A program made the translations under genes and the position numbers. Below are positions 33,633 through 44,100 of a DNA stretch of 64,000 nt, one piece after another. Below the pieces are notes generated by a model. It was not told the origin of the DNA. It did not search any database and saw nothing but the letters and a program-made list of their open reading frames with translations. The stretch spans positions 527,565 through 591,564 of the forward strand of contig JAACJK010000007.1 in the NCBI GenBank assembly GCA_013368325.1, read 5' to 3'. This stretch comes from Ephemerocybe angulata. Its lineage: Eukaryota > Basidiomycota > Agaricomycetes > Agaricales > Psathyrellaceae. The number at the start of each line of letters is the position of its first letter. The stretch's first letter is position 1.

Positions 33633-33650
33633 TGGAGCCCACCGCGAGGG
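33633..33650 (+). other. Candidate primer-binding site
   Basis: TGGAGCCCACCGCGAGGG starts three bases after the LTR end and begins with TGG, as expected for pairing to the CCA end of a tRNA primer. The tRNA species cannot be named without a tRNA set from this genome. Confidence 0.5.
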
Positions 33651-33987
33651 AGGTGAAGAATCGGTTTCACACCTCCTCTCCAACAAAGTAGAACAGGAAA
33701 AGGGGTTGCTTTGAGCAAAAGCAACAAAAACCAACACGCCTACTTCAAGCGGGTCGCAACCCGTAGCTACTAGGCAAACTAGGAACTCTCAGTCAGCTGG
33801 TGCAGTCGACGTTAGACAGTATCCCAGCACGAGAAAAGTAAAGGCAGCAAAGAGTTGAAGAGCAGACACTCCAGACTCGACAGAACAGGAAACTTTCGAA
33901 GAGGCTCTTGAACAATTTGGGAGCCCGCTTACCGAATTATCTTCAGAATCGGAAATAGAATCGGAACTCTTATTACCAAAGAGAAAA

Positions 33988-35421
33988 ATGGGTGATTCAG
34001 ACAGTAGCAACTCGGGCAATGCCAGGAGTAGGAAGGATAAGATGCCTAGTCTCTTTTCCACTAACAGGCCTACTTATGATCCCGCTTCACCCGCAAGTGC
34101 GATCAAGTTCTTGAATGGCGTAGAAGTGGCAGCCAAGGCGGCTGGGATCTTAGACAAGGACCAGGAAGTGGTAGAGCAAGCGTTGGCCTACCTAGACTTG
34201 GATATTGCTAGAAAATGGGCACAGCTGACGGGAGGACAAGCTCCCTTTAGCTGGGCAAACTGGAGAAAGGCCGTGGAAAGTACCCTACCCAAGACTGTGC
34301 GCTATAAAGGAGGATCCATAGAACGGCTTGAAAAGCTCTGTGCTGCGTTAATCGTCCGTCCCATTGGAAAAGACGAGCGGCCTGGCTATTACGACTTTAT
34401 GTTGGGGTTCAAAGCAGAGGCGAAGCCGCTCATCGAAGAGGTGCCGCCGCTGGTTTCGAACCGTGACTTGGTCAAGCGGTTCTTGGAATGTCTGAAGCCC
34501 AGCTTCTGGGAAGTATTAAGGGAAAGGTTGGAGACCAAAGGGGTTGCCAATGGTCGCACCTTGGAAGATCCTTGGGGAATCATAGAAGTCATGGAGCATG
34601 CCACTAAACTGGTTGACGCTGCGGCAGATGGACCGTTTGGGCTTCTCGCCGAGGAAGAGTCACAAGCTACTTATAAAAGGTCGAGCCCTAGCGGCAAGAT
34701 GACAGTAGCCCGTGAAGCCGAAGTCAAGCAGGAAGACTTCTCCTCTCATTTCCAGGATGTCTTCGCAGGCATGGATACTTTCAAAACGGAAATCCAGAAA
34801 TTAAGCGCTAAGTTAAGCGCCCTAGAAACAGGAGCGGCTCGCCAGACCTACGTCCAAGCCCAGAAGCCGCCGTATGCACCCTCAGGAGGGGCGAGCGGTG
34901 CGATGAAACCAGGCATGTATCCAAAGCCGCCTGGAGCTAACTTCTCGTGCTTCTACTGCGGGGTGGCAGGTCATGGCATTGGCGAGTGCACAGAAATGGA
35001 AAAGGATAGAGCAGCCGGGAAGTTCACTCAACAGATTCCGAGGGGTCCTATCTATGTGAATAATACCCTTGTGCGCTCTCGTCACCTAGACGGGTCTACT
35101 ATGAAGCAAAGAGTGGATCAGGCTTGGGCAGGAGGTGCCTCGGTCAATTATCAGGAAGAACACAACCCTTATTACGACGCCTATGGACAGGAGTGGGACG
35201 ACGAGTTGGTGACACACGAAGTCTTCCACCAGACTATCGCAGGCATGACCAACCAAATCTTGTCTGCGATGGGAAAGGAGACTCCGGCCCCAGCTGCGCC
35301 GCCTCCCCCTGAACCAACAGCTCGTGATGTTCTCTTAGCGGTCCAGGATCTGGGCAAGCGGGTTGGTGCCATTGAGCAATACGCGATTAACACGCGCGCC
35401 AACCAGGAACGGGATTTTTGA
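33988..35421 (+). CDS. gag: Gag of Gypsy element 1
   Basis: 477 residues. The N-terminal 230 residues are a capsid-like helical region. A single CCHC zinc knuckle, CFYCGVAGHGIGEC (C-x2-C-x4-H-x4-C), lies at about residue 318. The frame ends in GAT TTT TGA; the next frame overlaps in -1 without an ATG, so the protease/pol part is probably reached by a -1 ribosomal shift on the T5 run. Start ATG at 33988 follows a purine-rich leader (gagaaaaATG). Confidence 0.85.
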   Translation: MGDSDSSNSGNARSRKDKMPSLFSTNRPTYDPASPASAIKFLNGVEVAAKAAGILDKDQEVVEQALAYLDLDIARKWAQLTGGQAPFSWANWRKAVESTLPKTVRYKGGSIERLEKLCAALIVRPIGKDERPGYYDFMLGFKAEAKPLIEEVPPLVSNRDLVKRFLECLKPSFWEVLRERLETKGVANGRTLEDPWGIIEVMEHATKLVDAAADGPFGLLAEEESQATYKRSSPSGKMTVAREAEVKQEDFSSHFQDVFAGMDTFKTEIQKLSAKLSALETGAARQTYVQAQKPPYAPSGGASGAMKPGMYPKPPGANFSCFYCGVAGHGIGECTEMEKDRAAGKFTQQIPRGPIYVNNTLVRSRHLDGSTMKQRVDQAWAGGASVNYQEEHNPYYDAYGQEWDDELVTHEVFHQTIAGMTNQILSAMGKETPAPAAPPPPEPTARDVLLAVQDLGKRVGAIEQYAINTRANQERDF

Positions 35422-36713
35422 AGAGCTCGAGGAAGGGACACCCGAATCCTCCTCGAGCGAGTGGAAGTAAGCCCCAGGCAGCTTCAGTAGAAACAGAAAC
35501 GGAGAGCGAAGATGAAGAAGAAGAAGAGGTAGTCAGAAAAATAGGAAAACCCAAAAACAACACGAAACAGAGGCTGGAACCACATGGCTTGGAAATCATC
35601 TCGCCGCCTAGGCCGAAGATGTTCCCATATGTCGATGTTCCCCCTCTATGGACGCAGCCCGTCCCGGCAGAAAGGAGGGAGGAAGCGCCTGGCGCGCGAC
35701 CTGATCCCAAACCGCCTAGACAGGTAGAAAAAGGGGTACAGCCCAAGCGGACTAGCAATATAGACAAAGCAAGGGTTGTGGAGGTGATCAGCGAGGTCTT
35801 TAAAATGACTTACCCTGTAACCATCCAGGACCTCTTGTCTCTGTCTCCAGCTGCCCGCACGGCGGCGCAAGAAATCATGAAGAAAAGGAGACCGGCTGGA
35901 GCAAAGTCAGAATCCGAACGAGACGCCGCGAGAAGACTTCAAGCGGCGTTATCAGAAGAGCTGATGGAGATCAACTTGAACTTAGGCTTGACGGAGGAAG
36001 AGGCTGAAAAGGAATTGCTAGGTATATTCCTAGGGGAGACCGGTTCGGAAAACAGTACGGAGGCTACACCGATAGTGGAAACTTTTGTGCAGTTGGGACC
36101 TGAGGATCTACCTCTCGGGGAGGCGTATCAAGCAGACGGCGTGGAACGCATACCCGACGGGTCACTCATTATCCCCGACCCGGTTGAAATCTTCCTGCAA
36201 ACCGATGACCCCGCTCGGCAGAGGGGCAAGCCACTGATCACCGCTTCAGAATCACTACCCATTCGCGCTTTCTTTCCTCGCATCAACAACGCGAAACATG
36301 AAGAGGCCATTTTTGATGAAGGCTCTCAAGTGTGTTCGTGCAGTGAGGAGTCAGCATTGAAGTTGGGCATTGGCTGGGATCCGGACTTCGTGATTGGACT
36401 TCAGTCCTCTAACAAGACCACGGCCTCCTCTTTAGGATTGGCTAGGAACGTGCCCATAGATTGCGGAAACGGCGTGGTAGCATATGTACAGCTTCATGTT
36501 GTACGCAACGCTGCATACCGCTTCTTGCTGGGAAGGCCGTTCTTGGCAGTCATGAGAGCAGTATCGGCCTGCCACGCAGACGGTAGCCATACCATCACGC
36601 TGACTGACCCGAACAACGAGCGCAGAATCACTATCCCTTCCTACCCTAGAGGGAAGATCCCTGCGCAGTTCGAGGCTGAAGCGGGAGAGCATTTTCGGCT
36701 CTCGAGGATTTGA
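35418..36713 (+). CDS. Protease domain of Gypsy element 1
   Basis: 431 codons in the -1 frame relative to gag, opening directly at the gag stop. The first 170 residues are charged linker. A retropepsin-like domain sits at about 290-400: AIFDEGSQVCSCS has the D-x-G-S active-site pattern but with E at the variable position, and FLLGRPFL is the flap/C-terminal strand. The frame ends at TGA (36711-36713) while the next frame starts at 36710. In related elements this is one continuous pol, so a one-base indel probably splits it here. Confidence 0.75.
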   Translation: MKSSRKGHPNPPRASGSKPQAASVETETESEDEEEEEVVRKIGKPKNNTKQRLEPHGLEIISPPRPKMFPYVDVPPLWTQPVPAERREEAPGARPDPKPPRQVEKGVQPKRTSNIDKARVVEVISEVFKMTYPVTIQDLLSLSPAARTAAQEIMKKRRPAGAKSESERDAARRLQAALSEELMEINLNLGLTEEEAEKELLGIFLGETGSENSTEATPIVETFVQLGPEDLPLGEAYQADGVERIPDGSLIIPDPVEIFLQTDDPARQRGKPLITASESLPIRAFFPRINNAKHEEAIFDEGSQVCSCSEESALKLGIGWDPDFVIGLQSSNKTTASSLGLARNVPIDCGNGVVAYVQLHVVRNAAYRFLLGRPFLAVMRAVSACHADGSHTITLTDPNNERRITIPSYPRGKIPAQFEAEAGEHFRLSRI

Positions 36714-38350
36714 TCGATGATCAAGGAGAGGTCGCACTGTTGGTGGAAATGGACGAGAGCGGCTTCGCGCGCTTCTCAGGCCTCGCAGTGCCGGGTCAGA
36801 AAGAGGGCTTTACAGAAAATGAGTTGAAAACCATATATCTACAACAGGCATTAAAGGAAACAGGTGATCAAAAGGCAAAGGACGTGTTCGAACAATACCT
36901 CCAGACGGGCGCTAAAACAAGCGCCGAGTCACAACCTTCGGGTAATCCGAACAAAGCAGGTGGGGTGAAAGGAGTTTCCAAAGGGACCAAGTACAAACCG
37001 GTTGACAAGAAAGTGAGGCCGGTATATGGAATAGTCCCGGAGGAGTTCCAAGTGGTACGCGAAATTAAGGGAGATCCCTTAGCAGGGATGCCTGAATTGC
37101 CTACGCACCCGCCTGAGTTCACACCCAAGGGGCGGTACACGCAAGAAAGGATGGAGATGTTCGATAAAGCCCATCCAGGGTTCTGGACGGATGAAGAAAG
37201 GAAACTGGCGCATCATCTAATGGCCGAACAAAACGAGGCTTTTGCATGGGAAGAGTCTGAACGGGGCAAGTTCCGTGAGGACTTCTTTCCCCCAGTAAAA
37301 ATCCCGACTGTCCCGCACGAACCCTGGGTCCTGAAGAACATCCCCATCCCTCCTTTCCTGTTCTCACAAATCTGCGATATCATCAAAGGCAAAATAGATT
37401 CTGGTGTGTATGAACCCTCGTCATCCTCATATAGGAGCCGTTGGTTCTGCGTTCTCAAGAAGGATGGAAAAAGTCTACGCCTCGTACATTCTTTGAAGCC
37501 GCTTAACGCCGTAACCATTGCACACTCAGGCCTCCCACCCCTCACCGAGGAATTGGCGGCCCGATTTGCAGGGTATGCGTGCGGCACCACCATGGACTTG
37601 TACGTGGGATATGACGAGCGGATTCTGGATGAGCGATATCGAGACCTGACCACTTTCCAAACACCGTTTGGAGCCATGCGGCTTGTAACGCTACCCATGG
37701 GTTGGACTAACTCCGTACCCATCTTCCACGAAGATGTAACTACTATCCTTCAACCTGAGATCCCAGAATGGACTGAGCCGTTTGTAGATGATGTTCTAGT
37801 AAGGGGACCGAAAACGCGGTACGAACTGCCAGGAGGCGGCTTCGAAACTATTCCCGAGAATCCTGAGATTCGGAGGTTTGTTTGGGAACATTTAACAGTG
37901 GTCAATAGGATTATACAAAGGATGAAGTATTGCGGGGGTATGTTTTCTGGAAAGAAAACGTTCCTGTGTGTGCCAGAATTCACAGTGGTGGGGCACTTGT
38001 GCTCATACGAGGGCAGGAAACCAACTGAGGACGGCGTAGGAGTAATCTCCAGATGGGGTCCTTGTCGCGACGTTTCGGATGTCAGAGCATTCCTCGGAAC
38101 CGTTGGCACGTTCAGGATCTTTATTCCCGGATATGCCATGCGGGCTAGCACCATCCAGAAACTCACGAAAAAGGAGATAAGGTTCGAGTGGGGGCCTGAG
38201 CAGGACGCAGCAATGGAGGACTTGAAAACAGCAGTAAGCGAGGCGCCAGTATTAAAACCACTGGATGTCACCTCTGGGATGCCAGTCAAGCTCTCAGTAG
38301 ACACCTCGTACATTGCAGTTGGATGGTACATCAGTCAGCAGCAGGACTAA
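36710..38350 (+). CDS. Reverse transcriptase/RNase H of Gypsy element 1
   Basis: 546 codons. Reverse transcriptase motifs appear in order: WFCVLKKDGKSLRLVH, then LYVGYDERILDE, then FGAMRLVTLPMGWTNS, and the catalytic box reads F-V-D-D-V-L-V, the F/Y-x-D-D motif. Thumb and connection follow (AFLGTVGTFRIFIPGYA). RNase H begins (PVKLSVDTSYIAVGWYISQQ) and is cut by the MITE at 38350; it resumes at 38821 (KREL-Y-GLVRAL) and stops at 38956. No integrase follows. Confidence 0.85.
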   Translation: MIDDQGEVALLVEMDESGFARFSGLAVPGQKEGFTENELKTIYLQQALKETGDQKAKDVFEQYLQTGAKTSAESQPSGNPNKAGGVKGVSKGTKYKPVDKKVRPVYGIVPEEFQVVREIKGDPLAGMPELPTHPPEFTPKGRYTQERMEMFDKAHPGFWTDEERKLAHHLMAEQNEAFAWEESERGKFREDFFPPVKIPTVPHEPWVLKNIPIPPFLFSQICDIIKGKIDSGVYEPSSSSYRSRWFCVLKKDGKSLRLVHSLKPLNAVTIAHSGLPPLTEELAARFAGYACGTTMDLYVGYDERILDERYRDLTTFQTPFGAMRLVTLPMGWTNSVPIFHEDVTTILQPEIPEWTEPFVDDVLVRGPKTRYELPGGGFETIPENPEIRRFVWEHLTVVNRIIQRMKYCGGMFSGKKTFLCVPEFTVVGHLCSYEGRKPTEDGVGVISRWGPCRDVSDVRAFLGTVGTFRIFIPGYAMRASTIQKLTKKEIRFEWGPEQDAAMEDLKTAVSEAPVLKPLDVTSGMPVKLSVDTSYIAVGWYISQQQD

Positions 38351-38820
38351 GGCTGAGCACGAGTGCACCCGTGGGTTTACCCGGATCCACCGGCGGGTAC
38401 CCATGACGAAATTTTTAATACCCAGACTCAGACGGGTATTTCCCACGGATCACCGGCGACCTGCGGATCCAGGTCACAGCGGGTATTCCCACGAGTTTAC
38501 CTGCAAGTACCCATGGCATTTTGCCTATAGCTTATCCTGAGTGTAGACATACTGGGTATATTGCTTATTTACTATACTTTAACCATGTTTCTTTAGACAA
38601 TACGAACATAATTGTCACACAGATACTAAATACTGATAAATTATAGAGATCGTAGACAAAACCAGCCTTACCCACAGGTTGACCACATTTCAAATCCAAT
38701 ACCCGGACCCGTATGGGTATTTTCCCACGGATGACCCGAGCTCACGGGTCCGGGTTTTGGCGGGTTTCCCACGGTTCAAGTCACGGGTACCCACCGGCAA
38801 CCCGGACTCGTGCTCAGCCT
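38350..38820. mobile_element. 471-bp TA-flanked MITE in RNase H region
   Basis: Perfect 15-base terminal inverted repeats (aggctgagcacgagt and its complement) flanked by TA on both sides (38348-38349 and 38821-38822). The interior has many gggtaccc-like and cgggt motifs but no coding frame. The sequence removed restores the retroelement reading Q-Q-D then D-P-T-D-P-K-K-W. Confidence 0.85.
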
Positions 38821-38956
38821 TAAGCATGACCCAACGGACCCCAAGAAATGGCATTATGCTAAGTTCGGGTCGACCTTGCTGAAGCCGCCTGAAGCTAACT
38901 ACTCTCAGCCCAAGCGAGAACTCTATGGCTTGGTGAGAGCACTCAAGGAAAAATGA

Positions 38957-40161
38957 GATCTGAGACCTGTGAAACCCCATAAGTCAGATCGAAAATCGGA
39001 AAAAGGAGAAACAACAGGGACTTACGGAGGGGCTCCGATCGGCACCGGCGAGGACTGGTGGAGCGGGGTCAGGACCTGGAAAACCGAGGAAGCTCGCTTG
39101 GGGCTGGGGATTGGCTTCGAGCCACCAGAACAAAGGGAGGGCCAGGCGGTTCGAGTACGACGACCCCTCGAGTGCCAGCCAAAGGCGAGAGACGTGCTGA
39201 CGAAAACATTCGAAGACGGGGTCCTCCCCGAGATCGAAGTCTGCAGCGGCTACATTCTAACGCATGAAGCAGCGTCAGCAGGGATCTGTAAACAAAGGGA
39301 AACGGACTTACCATCTCATGAACCATGCTTTCAAGGTGGTGCTTCATGATGCCGCGCTTGCGATTGGTCTTACCAGGTGGAATGCCGCCGCCTCCAGTGC
39401 AGCAGTAAGGTTGGATGGCGCGAGAGGCAGAGTAGAGAGTAGGGAAGCGGGTTGCGAGAGAATCCATGTTGAGAAAACTGGACTTGAACGCACACGTTGA
39501 CACGGCTCTTATAGCTTTCGCCCCTCCTCTACAAAGCCTCATCGCGATGGGATCGTAATAAGCAGCTCAAAAGGAAGAGGAACTAGGAAACATACCTATG
39601 ACAAGAAAGAAGCGGCCTGTATGTCTAGCCGGAACTTGGAAAGAAGCGCGCTAAACGGCGAGTTCGATCCTCGTTCGAAACGGCGACCTGAGAACCGACG
39701 CTGCGTAGGAACCAGAATGGAAAAGGAAGAACCTCTCATGTCAGAGCCAACTCTGACATGGAACGGCGTATGTTTCGAGCCACGAACTGGGTAAGAAGAG
39801 CGCTAAGGGGGAAGGGTTCGACGAGAGTTCGAAACAAGGCGCTTAAACCGCCTCGAACTAGGAAAGAAGCCGGGACGTGTTTAAACACCGGACCCGCTTC
39901 TTTCCGAGCCACGCCGGCCAAATTAGCAGGGAAACAGAAGTTGGGCTTGAGCGGTTCTGGCAGAATCACTCGCGCCGGCTAAATGGGACTTGCGAAATTA
40001 GGAAAGAAGCAGAAAGCTAAGCGCCCGGGCGAAACAAGCGCGCGTCGGTAGCCGAGGAAGCGGGAGCAGTTGCTCGGCCGCCGCGCCAAATCAGGCTGGA
40101 AATGGAAACCGCGCATGCTGCACGTCTGACTGGGGACAGTCGAGACCTAGTTTGGGGGAGA
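38957..40161. other. Non-coding 3' part of Gypsy element 1
   Basis: About 1.2 kb between the end of RNase H and the 3' LTR, where integrase is expected. There is a 126-codon frame at 38969-39349 without recognisable integrase zinc finger or D-D-E residues. At 39560-40130 five or so degenerate copies of a 'gaaagaagc' unit occur, some followed by 'gcgctaa' and 'gttcga'. Ends with the polypurine tract at 40154-40161. Confidence 0.6.
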
Positions 40162-41370
40162 TGATACGACCGTGGACTATTTTCGCGGTTTTACGGTCGT
40201 ATGTGTAAGGTCGTAGCACCGACTCGAGCACTAAGCACTACACCGCTTACATTGGCCTCCAAGATCAGAACCTGGGTTGAGACAAAAGGGAGCACTTCAG
40301 ACGCCGCTTGAGTAGGGGACACTGGTGATCACTAGTAAGATGGATTAGTACTGAAACCGCCTCAGGGTGACTGAGCAGTTTGACAAGTCGTGTACGAAAG
40401 GTCTTAGAGTCCTGGTGCGAGCGAAACACTTAGGGCGCCAGCAACAACAACCCCTCCTCGTCATCCAAGGGTACCACACCTGGCGAGTCGGTTAGCGAGT
40501 CAGGCCGTCTGAGTTCTCAAACAAAGGATCCCTGCTCAAACCGAGCAAGGAAAGGCAAGGCAGCACCGGGATACCAGGCAGCAGGAGCAACGGCACTCGC
40601 GGCACTCGGAGTTTTCCGACCGCGTCGGCAAAACCCGAAACTCGGCATGGGCGGCTTCAGACTTAGATGTTTCACGCGAGGCGGTCTCGTCAGCCCCAGG
40701 TTGTCCGACAACACACGGAAAAAGGATAACAGGAATAACAGGGGTGAGTCCCTCGAAATGCAAGGGAGCTCCACAACGGAGAGTCCAAGCGCGAGAGGGA
40801 TAAGCCCGCGTCACCATAAAAGGAAAACAGGGTCATCAATAACGGAGCGGCATCCTCGGCATGCTGCGCCACATCCAACTTAGCGCGAAACCAAGCAACA
40901 ACCGACTCAAGCCTCACGACCGCACGACTCAGCACCCTAGAAAAATTGAAGGAAAATCGTAGGCGGCGTGACTGTGACCAAGGGGGTCACACTATAAAAG
41001 TAAAACAGCGTAGCACTTAGTTTCTTTAGCTTGTATACTTCAGATTTAATCTCTCTCTCTCAATCGTACTTTGTGTCTCTTTCATTACGCCGCGTCGGCT
41101 TTTGAGGATTCGTGAAACGGAAACTGGAACGCTTTGCTTACTGAGTCGAGACATACTACTTCCTCAGTCCGCTTAGTTAAATAGACTTGCCTACGCCTCT
41201 CACAAGCGTAGTCTCTTCTTGGAGTTGGTTTTGTGTGGTGTGTAACCGTCGAGAATTGTACCCTCCGGCCACGCCGCTCTCTTCCAACGAACTCAGCCTT
41301 TGTGTTTGTGTGGTTGGTTTGGTTGCAAATGATTGTCATCGTTTGTGTCTTTTCTCCGCGCATCACATCA
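40162..41370 (+). repeat. 3' LTR of element 1 (full length)
   Basis: Starts with TG right after the polypurine tract and ends with CA (catcacatca). The first 350 bases include a near-palindrome (tacgaccgtgg...ttttacggtcgta, 40165-40202) absent from the truncated 5' LTR. Confidence 0.85.
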
Positions 41371-41452
41371 ACATGTTCAACTTCTCGATGGCGGGGCCTA
41401 TCACTGACGAGATATAAAGTACCACCAAAGGATCTTCAACCTCGACGTTCAG

Positions 41453-42928
41453 GTGGCTTTTCTTCATGATCAGTCTTTGCTTCAGCTGGGATCATGGGTT
41501 CGCCGGAAGTCTGAAAAGTGCTCGGAGAAGCGTTCCGAGGCTATCGAGGTACTTGGGGAATTGACTTTCGATAGTGAGGAGTTGGAGCACGAATGGGAAC
41601 TGCAGGTGTCGTCGCAAACATGTCCTCTCACTCGCGCGACTAACGGTCTGGCCAAAAAGAGCATCAAGGCCATTCTGACGCTCATGGAATTCAGTAGCAA
41701 CCTTGCGAAGGACATCCAGAAGATCGACAAGAAGATAGCGCGACCTCACACTACGGACCATCTTGAGGACCTGGTTGAGATGCAGCTACAACTCGGAGCA
41801 CGAAAGGAGGAGGTCGATGGGCAGATCGATACGAAACGTAAGGCTCTGGGGCTTCGGGAGCAGGAGGATTTGCAGGGACTCGTGAAGAACAAATACATGG
41901 AGCTTCGGCTGAAGACACTGGCAGTGAAGGAGCGGTTACGGGCTAAGCTGCAGGGTCGTAAGTTCGAACTGGAAAGGGTAGATCGGGCGTACCAGCAAGT
42001 GTCCGCAAATGGTGAGCATGGATTCGGCGGTTTATGGGGTACACATGATACTGATTTGGGGCTTTAGAGAAGAATCTTCGCACACACATTGAAACGCAGG
42101 TTGGCCGGCATCAAGGAACGATTACGAGGCTCTTCAAACGGTACAATGAAATGTGCGCAGACCTGGAGAAGCTCATTCGGAACGGGAAGGCTCCTGCGGG
42201 GTCACTAGTTCCACGTCCTATTCCCCAGGACAAGCTTTACTCTTTAGATGTCGATGGACCGATTTGGGACGATACGGGGCTGAATGATGTTGACGGCGGT
42301 GGCACACCACAGTGGCTTGGTAACGACGATGTTCGTGTTGGAATCCTGTCGTGGCTGGAGGCTGAACGGTGTGGAGAGGAGAGGAGAAGACTTGAACGGG
42401 AGTCTTTGAATCTTCAAAGCTGGGCTTTGCGGGAGTCGGTGAATCTGGTTAATGCTTTTGAACGTTGTGGTGTGTGACCGTCTTGGCTCGTTTCACTGTG
42501 GATTTGTTCTAACAATGTTTGTAGATAATGAAAGTGTGAAGTTCCAAATCGCACGGATCATGAAGGATTTTGGCGCTATGACTACAGTGTGGAAATCGGA
42601 TATCCGGTTCGTTTCGAGGGTGGCTTACATGAAGTCCTGGGGAGGAGATCTCCTAGCTCCTCATGGAACGAGAACAACTGCGCCTCCGCTTGTGCTGTGT
42701 ACACCTGAAGGCAGCGACTCCGAGGGTGACCCGAGCGGAAGTGAGAACTCGGAGCTTGAGGCTGATGACCGGGTTATGCAGGCATTGGAGGCGATGCAAC
42801 TGTTGGTAGAGGAGGACAGCGAGGGCGACGGTCCGGTATTTGCTTCCACACTTTCAGAGGAGGGAGGGAGGCTTGGGGGGCAAGAGCCAAGGGATGGATC
42901 ACTGAGAAAAAGGCGGCGGGCATTGTAA
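41453..42928 (+). pseudogene. KDZ transposase gene, 3' part only
   Basis: Three exons (41453-42011, 42068-42469, 42525-42928) joined in phase 1. The helical C-terminal region reads like Kyakuja-Dileera-Zisupton transposases of Agaricomycetes: RYNEMCADLEKLIRNGKAP, then LDVDGPIWDDTGLND, then a L-G-N-D-D-V-R-x-G-I and E-A-E-R-C-x-E-E stretch. The tail is acidic and ends SLRKRRRAL. The catalytic N-terminal half and the cysteine-rich head are missing. Sequence before exon 41453 is only about 80 bases of host DNA before the LTR end, so the LTR element or an associated rearrangement removed the 5' part. Confidence 0.7.
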
Positions 42929-43383
42929 TTGGGTACAAGGACAGTCACTTTCTATACCCTAGATTATTTAATTGAATTGTCTTTCGTTTGATACTACGCG
43001 ATGATACCATGACGGTACTTGGCCGTATGTCCGTTCTAGGAGTTGGGTTGGTGGCTGTTCGCTCGTGCATGATGGCATTGGTAAGCTGCCCGGTTTGGTA
43101 GTTTCCGCGCGCATCGGACTGGAGTTTTTGGCGGGTATGAGTTAGGCACAAATGTTACGTCAAGGGGCATAGGAAATGCACAGAACTGTGAACTCCCGTG
43201 GCGGAGTGGTTTCTTGCGCCGTGGAGGGACTTGAACCGCTACATACTTTGCTGCGAGGGTTCCATTCCCCATTGCGCCATTTTTTTCCATTTTTTTCTTG
43301 AAGGTACTTGCTGACATATGCATCCTTGTACAGTTTAAATACACCTGTAATATAATATTTCAACTAGCAGTGTACTACGGTAC
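42929..43383. other. Intergenic, T-tracts and tRNA-like patch
   Basis: Non-coding. On the minus strand at about 43190-43290 there are A-box-like (TGGCGCAATGG) and B-box-like (GGTTCAAGTCC) strings at tRNA spacing, but the arms do not pair; possibly an old tRNA or SINE. Two T7 runs occur near 43281-43297. Confidence 0.4.
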
Positions 43384-43671
43384 TGAAGGTACTCTAGCTT
43401 GTTGCACCTGGCCACACTCACCCTGCAGTGTTGGATAATGCCTGTCCATCGGTTTTGAAGGTACTTTATCTTCTTGCGCATGGCCACACTCACTCTGCGG
43501 CCTCGCATGATACCAGTCATTTAGTCCTGAAGGTACTTTATCTTCTTCCGCATGGCCACACTCACCCTGCGGTCTCGCATAATACCTGTCCATCGGTACT
43601 GAAGGTACTTAATCTTCTGCTGCATGGCCACACTCACTCTGCGGCGTCGCATAGTGCCTGTTCTTCTGTCC
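43384..43671 (+). repeat. 72-bp minisatellite, four copies
   Basis: Units begin 'tgaaggtact' at 43384, 43456, 43528, 43600, and a fifth starts at 43672 and merges into the next repeat. Each contains 'catggccacactcac' and 'tgcgg'. 72 is a multiple of three, so both strands show open frames across it, which I treat as artefact. Confidence 0.95.
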
Positions 43672-43680
43672 TGAAGGTAC

Positions 43681-44100
43681 CTGGCTTGGAAGAAGAGGTG
43701 GAAGAAGCCTAGCTTGGAAGAAGAGGTGGAAGAAGCCTAGCTTGGAAGAAGAGGTGGAAGAAGCCTAGCTTGGAAGAAGAGGTGGAAGAAGACTTCCTTG
43801 GAAGAAGGGCGGGAAGGAGACTTCCTTGGAAGAAGAGGTGGAAGAAGACTTCCTTGGAAGAAGAAATGGAAGAAGACTTCCTTGGAAGAAGGGCAGGAAG
43901 AAGCCTTCCTTGGAAGAAGGGCGGGAAGAAGAGTTCCTTGGAAGGAGAGGTGGAAGAAGCCTGGCTTGGAAGAAGGGTGGGAAGAAGAGTTCCTTGGAAG
44001 GAGAGGTGGAAGAAGCCTGGCTTGGAAGGAGATGGGGAAGAAGACTTCCTTGGAAGAAGGGCGGGAAGAAGAGTTCCTTGGAAGGAGAGGTGGAAGAAAC
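43681..44100 (+). repeat. 28-bp purine-rich minisatellite, 15 copies
   Basis: Exact 28-base spacing of 'cttggaagaag' units, with sub-variants 'gaggtggaagaag' and 'gggcgggaagaag'. The plus strand is almost pure purine, so it could form a triplex or G-rich structure. As 28 is not a multiple of three, all three frames stay open and give K/E/W-rich pseudo-proteins on plus and S/F/P/L-rich ones on minus. Confidence 0.95.

Larger units (their letters stand above)
32771..41370 (+). mobile_element. Ty3/Gypsy-type LTR retrotransposon 1
   Basis: Two direct repeats (32771-33629 and 40512-41370, offset 7741) with about four differences bound an internal region holding gag, protease and reverse transcriptase/RNase H. 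A purine tract (gggggaga, 40154-40161) followed by TG at 40162 shows that the complete 3' LTR is 40162-41370 (about 1.2 kb), so the 5' LTR lacks its first 350 bases. No integrase is visible; 38.95-40.16 kb is non-coding. A MITE interrupts the RNase H region. Near-identical LTRs indicate a young insertion. Confidence 0.9.

Noticed and set aside
43190..43290. tRNA-like sequence on the minus strand (A-box and B-box strings)
   Set aside because: Acceptor and T stems do not pair; at best a decayed tRNA or SINE.
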